From: UBA1731 sp964440985
GTDB lineage: Bacteria > Verrucomicrobiota > Kiritimatiellia > RFP12 > UBA1067
Direction: 5' to 3'
DNA length: 35,043 nt
Assembly (NCBI GenBank): GCA_964440985.1
Contig: CAYTWE010000019.1
Location: forward strand, 1-35,043
Below are positions 8,556 to 16,105 of this stretch, one piece after another; the first letter of the stretch is position 1, and every line of letters begins with the position of its first letter. A program made the translations under genes and the position numbers. The notes beneath the pieces were generated by a model. That model was not told where the DNA came from and did no database searches. It saw only the letters and a program-made list of their open reading frames with translations.

Positions 8556-8842
8556 TGCCGTATTTCACCGAAACGGGCGACGGAGTCGTCTTGAATGTAA
8601 AGGCGCAGCCGCGCTCGTCGCGGGCCGGAGTGGACGGCCTTATCGGTGAAGCCGTGAAGGTTCGCGTAAAATGCGCACCGGTGGACGGCAAGGCCAACAA
8701 GGAGCTTGTCGAGACGCTTGCAGATGCGTTCGGCTTGCCGAAGGGCAGGGTCGTGTTCAAGTCCGGCGAGACGGCGAAACAGAAGAGGATTCTGCTTGTC
8801 GGCGTATCTGCCGATGACGTCCGGAAGGTTGTGGAGCGTTGA
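8555..8842 (+). CDS. DUF167/YggU family protein
   Basis: A 95-residue protein of the DUF167 (YggU) family, whose function is not established. Conserved elements visible are VVLNVKAQPRSSRAGVDG at the N-terminus, KVRVKCAPVDGKANKELVE in the middle and VFKSGETAKQKRILLV towards the end, which matches the family along its whole length. The ATG at 8555 shares one base with the metK stop and gives the expected size. A longer frame from 8501 is inside metK and adds only an Arg-rich shadow sequence. It overlaps tadA by four bases (TTGA), so it is part of the metK-tsaC run. Confidence 0.88.
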   Translation: MPYFTETGDGVVLNVKAQPRSSRAGVDGLIGEAVKVRVKCAPVDGKANKELVETLADAFGLPKGRVVFKSGETAKQKRILLVGVSADDVRKVVER

Positions 8843-9342
8843 TTTCGGATTTTGACAGCTTTTTCATGAGGATGGCTCTTCGCGAGGCGGAACGTGCCGC
8901 CGAGGACGGAGAGGTGCCTACGGGATGCGTGATTGTCGAGCCGGCATTGTCTGAAGATGGCTCATTCAATTCCGATCCACTGTCTGCCCGCATCCTTGCG
9001 CGGGCGCACAACCAGCCTGAGATGCTGTGCGATGCAACCGCCCATGCGGAGATGCTTGCGCTCACCGCTGCCGCTTCCGCGAAAGGCGCATGGCGTCTTT
9101 CCGGCACACGTCTCTATGTGACGAAGGAACCATGTCCGATGTGCGCCGGGGCAATCATCCTCGCTCGCGTTCCGGTTGTCGTGTGGGGCGTCTCCGATCC
9201 GAAGCGAGGGGGCGGCACGGTGTTCAACATTTTTGGGCATCCCGGAATAAATCATCACCCGGAGATCGTGACAGGCGTGATGAAGGAGGAGTCTCTTGCC
9301 GTCCTGCAGGATTTCTTCCGTCGTCGCAGGGAGGGCAAATGA
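8839..9342 (+). CDS. tadA: tRNA-specific adenosine deaminase
   Basis: Zinc enzyme that converts adenosine 34 to inosine in the anticodon of tRNA-Arg(ACG), needed to read CGU, CGC and CGA codons. The 167-residue product has the cytidine-deaminase-fold motif HAE (69-71, with Glu71 as the proton shuttle) and PCPMC (98-102), whose cysteines bind zinc. The DFFRRRREG C-terminus is typical of the tRNA-binding tail. The TTG at 8839 overlaps the DUF167 stop by four bases. It aligns with the start of TadA better than the ATG at 8866, which would remove the first helix. An acidic insertion of about ten residues lies around 36-48. It is followed by tsaC with another four-base overlap. Confidence 0.92.
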   Translation: MISDFDSFFMRMALREAERAAEDGEVPTGCVIVEPALSEDGSFNSDPLSARILARAHNQPEMLCDATAHAEMLALTAAASAKGAWRLSGTRLYVTKEPCPMCAGAIILARVPVVVWGVSDPKRGGGTVFNIFGHPGINHHPEIVTGVMKEESLAVLQDFFRRRREGK

Positions 9343-9893
9343 AGGTTGTTCCGTGCAGCGACAAATCGCTTGAAGAGGTTGCGGCAACGCTTAACGCTGG
9401 CGGGGTAGCGGTGATTCCGACCGATACGGTGTATGGGCTTGCCGCCCATCCTTCGTTCCCGGCGGCCGTTGAGCGCCTCTATTCCATCAAGGGCAGGGAG
9501 AAGCGCAAGAAGATAGCGCTGCTTGCGTCAGATGCAACGGCGGTTGGGGCGTTCATCGGATGCGCAATGCCGCAGAAGGCCCGCGAACTTGCGGAAAGGC
9601 ATTGGCCTGGTGCACTTACGATGGTTGTCGGCGGTGAGGGATTTCGGGTGCCGGCCCATGCATGGACGTGCCGTCTCATTGCCGCCTGCGGCGGTGTGCT
9701 GCGCGTCACATCGGCCAATCTTTCCGGCGGGCAGCCCGCGACGGATGCGCCGCAGGCGCTGGCGGATGTCGGGCTTTCCGCCGATGTTGTTGTCGATGAC
9801 GGGCCATCGCCGGGCGGCATCCCATCGACTGTGGTGTCCGTCGGGGATGCCGGCGAGATTGTGGTTTTGCGGCAAGGGGCGATATCCGTATGA
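9339..9893 (+). CDS. tsaC: Threonylcarbamoyl-AMP synthase (TsaC/Sua5/YrdC)
   Basis: Makes threonylcarbamoyl-AMP from threonine, bicarbonate and ATP, the first step in t6A37 modification of ANN-decoding tRNAs. The 184-residue length is that of the short TsaC form, without the Sua5 C-terminal domain. Visible motifs are VIPTDTVYGLAAHP, the lysine-rich IKGREKRKKIALL loop, WPGALTMVV and RVTSANLSGGQPATDA. The ATG at 9339 overlaps tadA by four bases, and the stop overlaps the HNH gene by four bases. Other t6A genes (tsaB, tsaD, tsaE) are not in the window. Two tRNA-modifying enzymes side by side make a coherent pair. Confidence 0.92.
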   Translation: MKVVPCSDKSLEEVAATLNAGGVAVIPTDTVYGLAAHPSFPAAVERLYSIKGREKRKKIALLASDATAVGAFIGCAMPQKARELAERHWPGALTMVVGGEGFRVPAHAWTCRLIAACGGVLRVTSANLSGGQPATDAPQALADVGLSADVVVDDGPSPGGIPSTVVSVGDAGEIVVLRQGAISV

Positions 9894-10258
9894 ACGGGAT
9901 TCGCCGTCGGCGCAACGGCGGTGAAACGCGGAAAGGCTTGGACGTTATGGGTGGAGAGTGGCTTGACCTGAATCCCGATCCGACGCACGTGAAGCGCGAA
10001 CGCGCCAAAGCGCGTGAACTGCGGGCGACGGACTGGTGGCGATCGCAGCTTGCCAAGGGAGAGTGCCACTACTGTCATCGCAAGGTCGGGGCGGAGAACC
10101 TGACGATGGATCATGTGGTTCCGGTGGCGCGAGGTGGCCGCTCCACAAAGGGGAATTGCGTGCCATGCTGCAAGGAATGCAACAACGCGAAAAAGGCGTA
10201 CACGCCAGCCGAGCAGATACTTGAGCGGCTGTTTGGGCAAGACGGAGCCGCCGTTTAA
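9890..10258 (+). CDS. HNH endonuclease domain protein
   Basis: A 122-residue stand-alone HNH nuclease. The first 55 residues are basic and probably contact nucleic acid. The HNH/treble-clef core runs from CHYC (59-62) through MDHVVPVARGGRSTKGN (73-89) to CCKECNNAKK (93-102). His75 is the likely catalytic histidine and Asp74 precedes it as in the family. The paired CxxC motifs would bind structural zinc. The ATG overlaps the tsaC stop by four bases. The nearby ATG at 9947 is an alternative that would drop 19 basic residues. There is no restriction-modification partner, terminase or intron context, so its biological role is open. It is the last gene of this run, followed by 86 bases of intergenic DNA. 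Confidence 0.85.
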   Translation: MNGIRRRRNGGETRKGLDVMGGEWLDLNPDPTHVKRERAKARELRATDWWRSQLAKGECHYCHRKVGAENLTMDHVVPVARGGRSTKGNCVPCCKECNNAKKAYTPAEQILERLFGQDGAAV

Positions 10259-10300
10259 CGCAGCGGGCATTTGCGCACCATGCGCCGGTACGCAGCCATA

Positions 10301-10309
10301 TGGTATAAT
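10301..10309 (+). promoter_or_regulatory. Extended -10 promoter of the rluA-type gene
   Basis: TGGTATAAT (10301-10309) is a perfect -10 hexamer with an extended TG. The sequence 17 bases upstream (TGCGCC) is a poor -35. The ATG at 10345 is 35 bases downstream, a normal leader length. Confidence 0.7.
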
Positions 10310-10344
10310 AGCCATCTTTACTTTCATACGGCACATTACAGAAG

Positions 10345-11256
10345 ATGAGAAGCATCCCAGGAAACATAGAGCGTCTGCTTGTCGGCAAGCCTGAGAACGG
10401 CAAGACGCTTCAGGATCTCCTTGCGGCGCGGTGTGGGCTGTCCCGCAGAGCCGCCAAGGCCATGATTGACGGGCGCAACGTGTGGGTAAACCGCAAGTGC
10501 GTATGGATAGCGCACCACTCCCTGCGCACCGGAGACACGGTGGACGTTCCGCGTTCCGTCGTAAGCGCGGCGAAGCGCCAGCCCGGCAGCGACAGAACGA
10601 AGGCCGCAGGCGGTGGAGCGTCCGCAGTGCGCCACATCAGGGTGCTTATGGAGACCCCGGACTATGTTGTTGTAGACAAGCCTGCCGGAGTGCTGAGCTG
10701 CGGTGACGAGAAGTCGGCGGAGATGATTCTGCGTCTCCAGATGCGCATCCCCACACTTGAGGCGGTGCATCGTCTTGACCGGGACACGACGGGCTGCCTT
10801 CTGTTCGCCAAGACGCATACGGCGTTTACGGCGGCAGTGGACGTATTCAAGACGCACAGCGTCAAAAAAACGTACTACGCCATCGTCGCCGGTCGTTTCC
10901 CCCATGCGCACGAGACCGTGGCCGCACCGCTTGACGACAGACCTGCCGTATCGCACGTCACGCGGGAGATGGCTTCTCCGGACGCTTCATTCCTGAAGGT
11001 GCGGATTGAGACGGGACGGACGAACCAGATTCGTCGGCATCTTTCGTCGATAAGGTTTCCAGTGCTTGGCGACCGCACGTTCGGCTTGAAGAAGGCGCGG
11101 GATTCGCGGCTCATGGCGGTGCCGCGCCAGATGCTTCATGCGGCGGAGCTTGCGCTGCCGGATCCAATGCGCAGCACCAAAGGTCTCATCAAGGCGCACA
11201 GTCCGCTGCCGGCCGATTTCCGTCAGTGTCTGAAGGCGTTCGGGATGGGGAAGTGA
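10345..11256 (+). CDS. RluA-family pseudouridine synthase with S4 domain
   Basis: Isomerises uridine to pseudouridine in rRNA or tRNA. The 303-residue product has an N-terminal S4-type RNA-binding domain (TLQDLLAARCGLSRRAAKAM, 21-40, then NVWVNRK), a linker, and the catalytic domain. That domain contains VVVDKPAGVLS (108-118), HRLDRDTTG (142-150) with catalytic Asp145, KTYYAIVAG, and ETGRTNQIRRHLSSIRFPVLGD. The layout matches the RluC/RluD type, but the exact target uridines cannot be read from the sequence. An extended -10 promoter lies 35 bases upstream. nth follows after one base. The product is another member of the RNA-modification group in this window. Confidence 0.92.
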   Translation: MRSIPGNIERLLVGKPENGKTLQDLLAARCGLSRRAAKAMIDGRNVWVNRKCVWIAHHSLRTGDTVDVPRSVVSAAKRQPGSDRTKAAGGGASAVRHIRVLMETPDYVVVDKPAGVLSCGDEKSAEMILRLQMRIPTLEAVHRLDRDTTGCLLFAKTHTAFTAAVDVFKTHSVKKTYYAIVAGRFPHAHETVAAPLDDRPAVSHVTREMASPDASFLKVRIETGRTNQIRRHLSSIRFPVLGDRTFGLKKARDSRLMAVPRQMLHAAELALPDPMRSTKGLIKAHSPLPADFRQCLKAFGMGK

Positions 11257-11257
11257 G

Positions 11258-11917
11258 ATGACCGTCAAGGATGTCCCCGCGGTAGACCGTGCGCTCAAAA
11301 GGGAGTTCCGCGCACACGATGCGCCGATCATCGAACTCATCCAGGCGCAGACGCTCGATCCGTTCTGTGTGCTTGTGGGGACGATCCTTTCCGCCAGAAC
11401 GAAGGATCAGTGCACGGCGGGGGCGGTAAAGCGTCTGTTCGCAAAGGCAAAGGGCGGCATGTTCCGCCCGGAGGATCTCGACAGGCTTTCCATTGAAGAG
11501 ATTGAGCAGTCCATCTATCCGGTAGGTTTCTTTCGTGACAAGGCTCGCCATCTGAAGAATTTGCCGTCCGTACTAAGGGAGAGGTTCGGCGGGACGCTGC
11601 CGAAGACGGTTGAGGAGCTTTGCGAACTGCCGGGCGTCGGACGCAAGACCGCCAATCTCACGGTTGCGGTCGGGTTCGGACTGCCGGCAATATGCGTGGA
11701 TGTACATGTTCACCGCATATGCAACAGGCTCGGTCTCGTATGCACTAAGACGCCGCTGGAGACTGAGATGGCGCTACGCCGCATACTGCCCGTCAAGTAC
11801 TGGAAGACGTGGAACTCGCATCTCGTGTCGTTCGGACAGACCAGATGCGGACCGGTGCGCCCGAAGTGCGACGGATGTCCGATATCCGTACATTGCCCTG
11901 CCTGTGCGCAAGGATAG
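11258..11917 (+). CDS. nth: Endonuclease III
   Basis: Bifunctional DNA glycosylase/AP lyase that removes oxidised pyrimidines in base-excision repair. The 219-residue product has the helix-hairpin-helix LPGVGRKTAN (124-133) with catalytic Lys130, the catalytic Asp148 in VDVHVHR, and a four-cysteine iron-sulfur cluster near the C-terminus with the classic C-x6-C-x2-C-x5-C spacing (Cys197, 204, 207, 213). The N-terminal region contains ILSARTKDQC, the family's LSAQTTD equivalent. The start ATG lies one base after the upstream stop. The DinG-type helicase begins two bases after the nth stop, so the two repair genes are in one transcript. Confidence 0.95.
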   Translation: MTVKDVPAVDRALKREFRAHDAPIIELIQAQTLDPFCVLVGTILSARTKDQCTAGAVKRLFAKAKGGMFRPEDLDRLSIEEIEQSIYPVGFFRDKARHLKNLPSVLRERFGGTLPKTVEELCELPGVGRKTANLTVAVGFGLPAICVDVHVHRICNRLGLVCTKTPLETEMALRRILPVKYWKTWNSHLVSFGQTRCGPVRPKCDGCPISVHCPACAQG

Positions 11918-11919
11918 AT

Positions 11920-14319
11920 GTGAGGACGGCTTCAGTGAAGACAGACGGCGGCAAGACGGCGATTGATCCTGCGCTTTTCGCAGATGATCCGAACTGGGTC
12001 TCGTGCGTGCCGGAAATGGCGTCCGGCGGCAAGAAATGCGGGATGCCCGCCCATGACGACTGTTCTCCCCTTGACGTAGACTCCGCAGCGGCGAATCTCA
12101 AGCCCGGCGGAATCCTCGGTGCGTCGGACGGATATGAGGAGCGTCCGGGGCAGATCGACATGCTCAAGGCGATAGCGCGGGCGTTCAATGACCGTTCGCA
12201 CCTGATGATCGAGGCAGGCACCGGGGTGGGCAAGTCGCTTGCGTATCTTGTGCCGGCCGTAAACTGGGCCGTTCTGAACGACACGCCTGTCGTGGTCTCC
12301 ACTGCGACGCGCAATCTCCAAAGCCAGCTCATATCGAGCGACATTCCTCGTGCGGTGAAGACTGTGCCGGGCAACGTACGCGTTGCGCTGCTTAAGGGGC
12401 GAGGAAACTATCTTTGTCTGTACGCCCTTTCGGAGTTGATGCGCGATGGCTACTACAGCATGAACGGCGTGGAGCGCGAGGAGTTCGGAAATGTGGTGCG
12501 GTGGCTGCACTCGGACGGATGCGACGGCGATCTTGACACCGTTAATGTGCCTGAACTGAGAAGCCGTCTCGTGTGTGCCGGTGAAGACTGCGGCGGCAAG
12601 CGGTGCCAATATGCGTCCCGCTGCTTCATCCGCAAGGCGCGTGAGCGGGCTCTTCGCGCCCATCTTGTTGTGGCGAACCATGCCCTTGTGCTCGCCGAGG
12701 CGGCAAATCCCGGAAGCGGCATACTGCCGGCGTACGGCAGACTGGTGTTCGACGAGGCGCACAATCTTGAAGACATAGCGACGGGATTCTTTTCTCACGA
12801 GTTTTCGAAAATCACGTTCGCGCAGCTCATTGGGCGCATCACGCGCAAGGTGAGAGGCCGAAAGGAGCGTGGTCTCATCGGGACGATAGAAAAGCAGCTG
12901 AAGCGAGGTTCTCTCTCCTCCGCCCCGAACGCCGCAAAGATAGGGAAAGCTGCGCAAACTGTGCGCACGGCCTGCACATTCGCTCGGCTTGAGGCCGACG
13001 CGGTCATGGATGTGGCGGCGCATCTGCTCAGCCCTGCCGAGGGAGAGCAGACAATACGCTACCGTCGACTGCGCATGGGTGAGAATGCGTATGCTCCGCG
13101 CCAGTATTCGAGGAACGGCCTTTTCAGGGATTATGTGGCCGCACAGTGGGACGAAAGTGCGCTTGACGGTGCGCTCGTGAAGTTTGAGGCGCAGCTTGCG
13201 AAGGTTGCGAATGCGCTGACGGCCCTTGCGCACAGCATAGATGATGCCACGTCCGAAGACGAGCTTGATCTGTTTGGTGACCTGTCGGCGCTGGCGATGC
13301 AGACTGCTGCCGAAGTGCGCTCCTATCTCGCAACGGCGAAATCCGCGCTTTCCGGCGACGACCCGCAACGTGTCTACTGGGTGGAGCGCGGCGCCGCCGA
13401 TGCGGACCGGACTGGGCATCCGCCGTCCATAAGGTTCGTCGCGGCGCCTCTCAGCATCGCAAAGGAGATGCGCAGGTGCTTCTACGACGTCAAGGATTCC
13501 GTGGTGCTATGCTCGGCTACGTTGCGCGTAGGGGACAGATTCGACTACATGGCGAAGCGGCTCGGTTGCGCACCGGAGAATGCGGCTGCGCCGGAGGAGT
13601 GTCGTGTGCGCAGGCTCGTGGCGGCATCGCCGTTCGACTATTTCAGACAGGCGCTCGTTCTTGCTCCGGATTTTCTCCCTGATCCGGCGGTGGACGGACA
13701 GGCATATGCGGAGGCGCTTGCGCCGTTTCTGCGGAAGCTCTTTGAAGCGACCGAAGGGCGCGGGCTTGTCCTGTTCACGTCGTACGACATGATGCGCACC
13801 GTCGCCGAGCGGGCACGTCCTATGTTCTCGATGTCCGGCATCGATCTGTGCGTCCAGGGAGATGGCCTTTCCCGCGAACTGATGGCGGCAAAACTCAAGG
13901 CGGGCGGCAGAACGGTGCTGTTCGGCGCACAGAGCTTCTGGGAGGGCGTTGACGTGGCGGGCGATGCACTTTCGTGTGTGGTGATTGCCCGTCTGCCGTT
14001 CCCTCAGGTGCGTGAACCCGTGACTGAGGCGCGTTGCGAACAGATAGAGGATGCCGGCGGGCGGGCATTCCACGACTACATGGTGCCGGAGGCGGTAATC
14101 AAGTTTAGGCAGGGTTTTGGACGTCTTATCAGGACAAAGCGGGACCGAGGTGTGGTCGTAGTCACAGACAGGAGGATCGTCACGAAGAACTACGGCGCGA
14201 TTTTCCGCAAGTCCATAGCAGCTTCGGCGCATACGGTGAGGAGCGAAGAGGAACTGATGGAAAGGGTTCGGATGTCGCTGACGGCATTATCGCATCTTTC
14301 ATGCCGCAACGGAATATGA
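11920..14319 (+). CDS. DinG/XPD-type ATP-dependent DNA helicase
   Basis: Superfamily 2 helicase with an iron-sulfur cluster, of the DinG/YoaA class that unwinds damaged or structured DNA. From the GTG at 11920 it has 799 residues. The open frame extends to 11809 but that part lies inside nth. The GTG has AAGGA about five bases upstream. Motifs in order: YEERPGQIDM (72-81, Q-motif-like), Walker A EAGTGVGKS (98-106), Cys166 in GRGNYLC, then Cys224, Cys229 and Cys235 with x4 and x5 spacing as in DinG, DEAH (278-281), SATLRVGD, FGAQSFWEGVDVAG and motif VI around QGFGRLIRTKRDRG. It has no exonuclease domain at the N-terminus. The stop codon TGA forms part of the promoter of the next gene. Confidence 0.92.
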   Translation: MRTASVKTDGGKTAIDPALFADDPNWVSCVPEMASGGKKCGMPAHDDCSPLDVDSAAANLKPGGILGASDGYEERPGQIDMLKAIARAFNDRSHLMIEAGTGVGKSLAYLVPAVNWAVLNDTPVVVSTATRNLQSQLISSDIPRAVKTVPGNVRVALLKGRGNYLCLYALSELMRDGYYSMNGVEREEFGNVVRWLHSDGCDGDLDTVNVPELRSRLVCAGEDCGGKRCQYASRCFIRKARERALRAHLVVANHALVLAEAANPGSGILPAYGRLVFDEAHNLEDIATGFFSHEFSKITFAQLIGRITRKVRGRKERGLIGTIEKQLKRGSLSSAPNAAKIGKAAQTVRTACTFARLEADAVMDVAAHLLSPAEGEQTIRYRRLRMGENAYAPRQYSRNGLFRDYVAAQWDESALDGALVKFEAQLAKVANALTALAHSIDDATSEDELDLFGDLSALAMQTAAEVRSYLATAKSALSGDDPQRVYWVERGAADADRTGHPPSIRFVAAPLSIAKEMRRCFYDVKDSVVLCSATLRVGDRFDYMAKRLGCAPENAAAPEECRVRRLVAASPFDYFRQALVLAPDFLPDPAVDGQAYAEALAPFLRKLFEATEGRGLVLFTSYDMMRTVAERARPMFSMSGIDLCVQGDGLSRELMAAKLKAGGRTVLFGAQSFWEGVDVAGDALSCVVIARLPFPQVREPVTEARCEQIEDAGGRAFHDYMVPEAVIKFRQGFGRLIRTKRDRGVVVVTDRRIVTKNYGAIFRKSIAASAHTVRSEEELMERVRMSLTALSHLSCRNGI

Positions 14320-14325
14320 TATACT
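14317..14325 (+). promoter_or_regulatory. Putative extended -10 for potB overlapping the helicase stop codon
   Basis: TGATATACT (14317-14325) fits the extended -10 seen elsewhere in the window. The stop codon of the upstream helicase (14317-14319) is the TGA of this box. A second -10-like hexamer TATGAT overlaps at 14315-14320. The potB ATG at 14329 is only three bases further on, so a transcript would be leaderless or start inside the codon region. No convincing -35 is visible. Confidence 0.4.
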
Positions 14326-14328
14326 GAA

Positions 14329-15243
14329 ATGGTTTTGAAAGAGACAGCAAAGAAGAGCTATTCGGAGATACTGACAACGCTTCCGTCGTTCGCATGGTTG
14401 ACGTTGCTTTTTGTCATACCCACGCTGATAGTGCTTGGGATTGCGTTCCATGCGCCGGATGCGGATGGCGGCTTTTCACGCGGAATAACGCTTGAGACCT
14501 GGCGTGCCGTGCTGAGGACGCCATACAAGGAGATAGTCTGGCGGACAATCTGGATATCTGCTGCCACGACGTTCATATGCATCGTCCTTTCACTTCCGTG
14601 CGCGTACGCCATAGCTCGCATGACGGTTCGCTGGCGCGCCGTCATTGCCGGACTGATAATGCTGCCGTTCTGGACGAGTTTCATAGTGCGCGTGTTTGCA
14701 TGGCGGACGCTGCTCAACCCCGAGGGGTTTCTTCATCATTTTCTTTCGGCCGTCGGCATAATCGGGAAAGACGCGATATTGAACTACAATTCAGGGGCGA
14801 TACTGGCCGTATCCGTCTATTCGTTCCTGCCGTTTGCGATAATGCCGATATACACGGCTGCGGAGAAGTTCGACTTCTCCCTGCTTGAGGCCGCCCGCGA
14901 CCTCGGTGCAAAGAGCTTCTTTGCGTTCCGCAAGATATTCCTCCCCGGCGTCAAGCGCGGTGTCATCTCGGCGGTTCTGATGGTGTTCATCCCCGCAATC
15001 GGGTCGTATGTGATTCCCGACCTTGTAGGCGGACGCGATTCAGAGTTGATCGGAAACAAGATATATCAAAGGACGTTCCCCGACAGGAACCTCCCCCATG
15101 CGTCCGCATTGGCGGCGGTGACGGGGCTTTCCGTGCTTGTTCCGCTTGCGTGTGTCGCATGGTGGATGAAGCGGCAGGATGAACGCGAGGAGAAGCGGCT
15201 TGCCGCCGCGACTGCGCACAAGCTCAGCGGGGGTGCGGCATGA
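14329..15243 (+). CDS. ABC transporter permease, PotB-like
   Basis: Inner-membrane permease of the spermidine/putrescine type (binding-protein-dependent transport family). The 304-residue product has a first membrane segment at about 18-40 and further hydrophobic segments. The cytoplasmic EAA loop EAARDLGAKSFFAFRKIFLPG begins at Glu187 and docks with the ATPase. The PFWTSFIVRVFAW segment is characteristic of PotB. There is no Shine-Dalgarno before the ATG. TTG at 14335 is an alternative start. It overlaps potC by four bases. Neither the ATPase PotA nor the binding protein PotD is in the window, so substrate specificity (polyamines or another small cation) is inferred by family only. Confidence 0.88.
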   Translation: MVLKETAKKSYSEILTTLPSFAWLTLLFVIPTLIVLGIAFHAPDADGGFSRGITLETWRAVLRTPYKEIVWRTIWISAATTFICIVLSLPCAYAIARMTVRWRAVIAGLIMLPFWTSFIVRVFAWRTLLNPEGFLHHFLSAVGIIGKDAILNYNSGAILAVSVYSFLPFAIMPIYTAAEKFDFSLLEAARDLGAKSFFAFRKIFLPGVKRGVISAVLMVFIPAIGSYVIPDLVGGRDSELIGNKIYQRTFPDRNLPHASALAAVTGLSVLVPLACVAWWMKRQDEREEKRLAAATAHKLSGGAA

Positions 15244-16043
15244 AGCACAGCAAGTTCTGCGTGGTTGTGCTCATGCTCGTGATGGCGTTCCTCTACCTGC
15301 CGATAGTGGTGCTGATAGCGAACTCGTTCAACCTGTCGAGATACGGCGGCGAATGGGCCGGCTTTACGCTGAAGTGGTACAGCGCGTTGTTCTCCCCCGG
15401 CAACCGCGAGATATGGATGGCGTTCCAGCGTTCGCTCGTGATCGCCGCGATGGCGACTGTGGCGTCATGCGTGATAGGCACGACCGCCGCGATTGCGCTC
15501 CATCGCTGGAAGGGGCGGCTTCAGACCATACACTACGGCCTGATCTACACGCCGCTCGTGATGCCTGAAATACTTATGGGCATTTCGCTGCTGATGATGT
15601 TCACGGCTATCGGGATAGGCTGCGGAATGTTCACGATTTTTGTCGCGCACGTCACGTTCTGCGTCTCCTACGTCACGATGACCGTGCTTGCGCGTCTTCA
15701 GGATTTCGACGACCGCGTGGTCGAGGCCGCGTACGATCTCGGCGCATCGCCGATGCAGGCGTTCTTCAAGGTCACGCTCCCGATACTCCTGCCGGGAATA
15801 GTCGCGGGCGGACTGCTTGCGTTCACGCTCTCCATCGACGATTTCGTCATTACGTTCTTCGTGACGGGGCCGGGCGCAGACACCCTGCCGCTGAAGATAT
15901 ACTCGATGATCAAGCATTCAAGGCAGATGCCGGTCATCAACTCGCTCTCCACTTTGATGCTCGTGTTCACGTGTGTGCTTGTCGCCGCCTCGCGCTTTCT
16001 TGCGAACCGCAGGCAACGACATTTCGACAAGCCCAGAAAGTGA
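15240..16043 (+). CDS. ABC transporter permease, PotC-like
   Basis: The second membrane subunit, 267 residues, pairing with the PotB-like protein. It has a first membrane helix at about 7-28 followed by NSFNLSRYGGEWAGFTLKWY, the periplasmic segment typical of PotC. The EAA loop EAAYDLGASPMQAFFKVTLP starts at Glu162, and the conserved LSIDDFVITFFVTGPGADTLP motif of polyamine permeases follows. The ATG overlaps the potB stop by four bases, so stoichiometric translation is likely. The C-terminus is basic. After it come 62 bases before topA, without an obvious promoter. As with potB, no ATPase or binding protein is adjacent. Confidence 0.9.
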   Translation: MKHSKFCVVVLMLVMAFLYLPIVVLIANSFNLSRYGGEWAGFTLKWYSALFSPGNREIWMAFQRSLVIAAMATVASCVIGTTAAIALHRWKGRLQTIHYGLIYTPLVMPEILMGISLLMMFTAIGIGCGMFTIFVAHVTFCVSYVTMTVLARLQDFDDRVVEAAYDLGASPMQAFFKVTLPILLPGIVAGGLLAFTLSIDDFVITFFVTGPGADTLPLKIYSMIKHSRQMPVINSLSTLMLVFTCVLVAASRFLANRRQRHFDKPRK

Positions 16044-16105
16044 AGTTCGCGGCGGCGTCGCGGCGTACGGTTTCATGTGGATCGCAAAGATATGGATGTC
16101 CAGAA

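Noticed and set aside
10259..10300. Terminator after the HNH gene
   Set aside because: GCGC words can form a short weak stem, but there is no T-run and the stem is only four pairs.
11932..13419. A 495-codon open frame on the minus strand opposite the DinG-type helicase
   Set aside because: It has an Arg/His-rich composition, no recognisable domain and lies fully opposite a gene with clear motifs. High GC makes such antisense frames long. Similar antisense frames at 16529-18295, 22447-23862 and 25512-27113 were rejected for the same reason.
15971..16105. Longer N-terminus for topA
   Set aside because: These codons overlap potC in another frame. The family N-terminus begins at MTKKLLIVES (16106).
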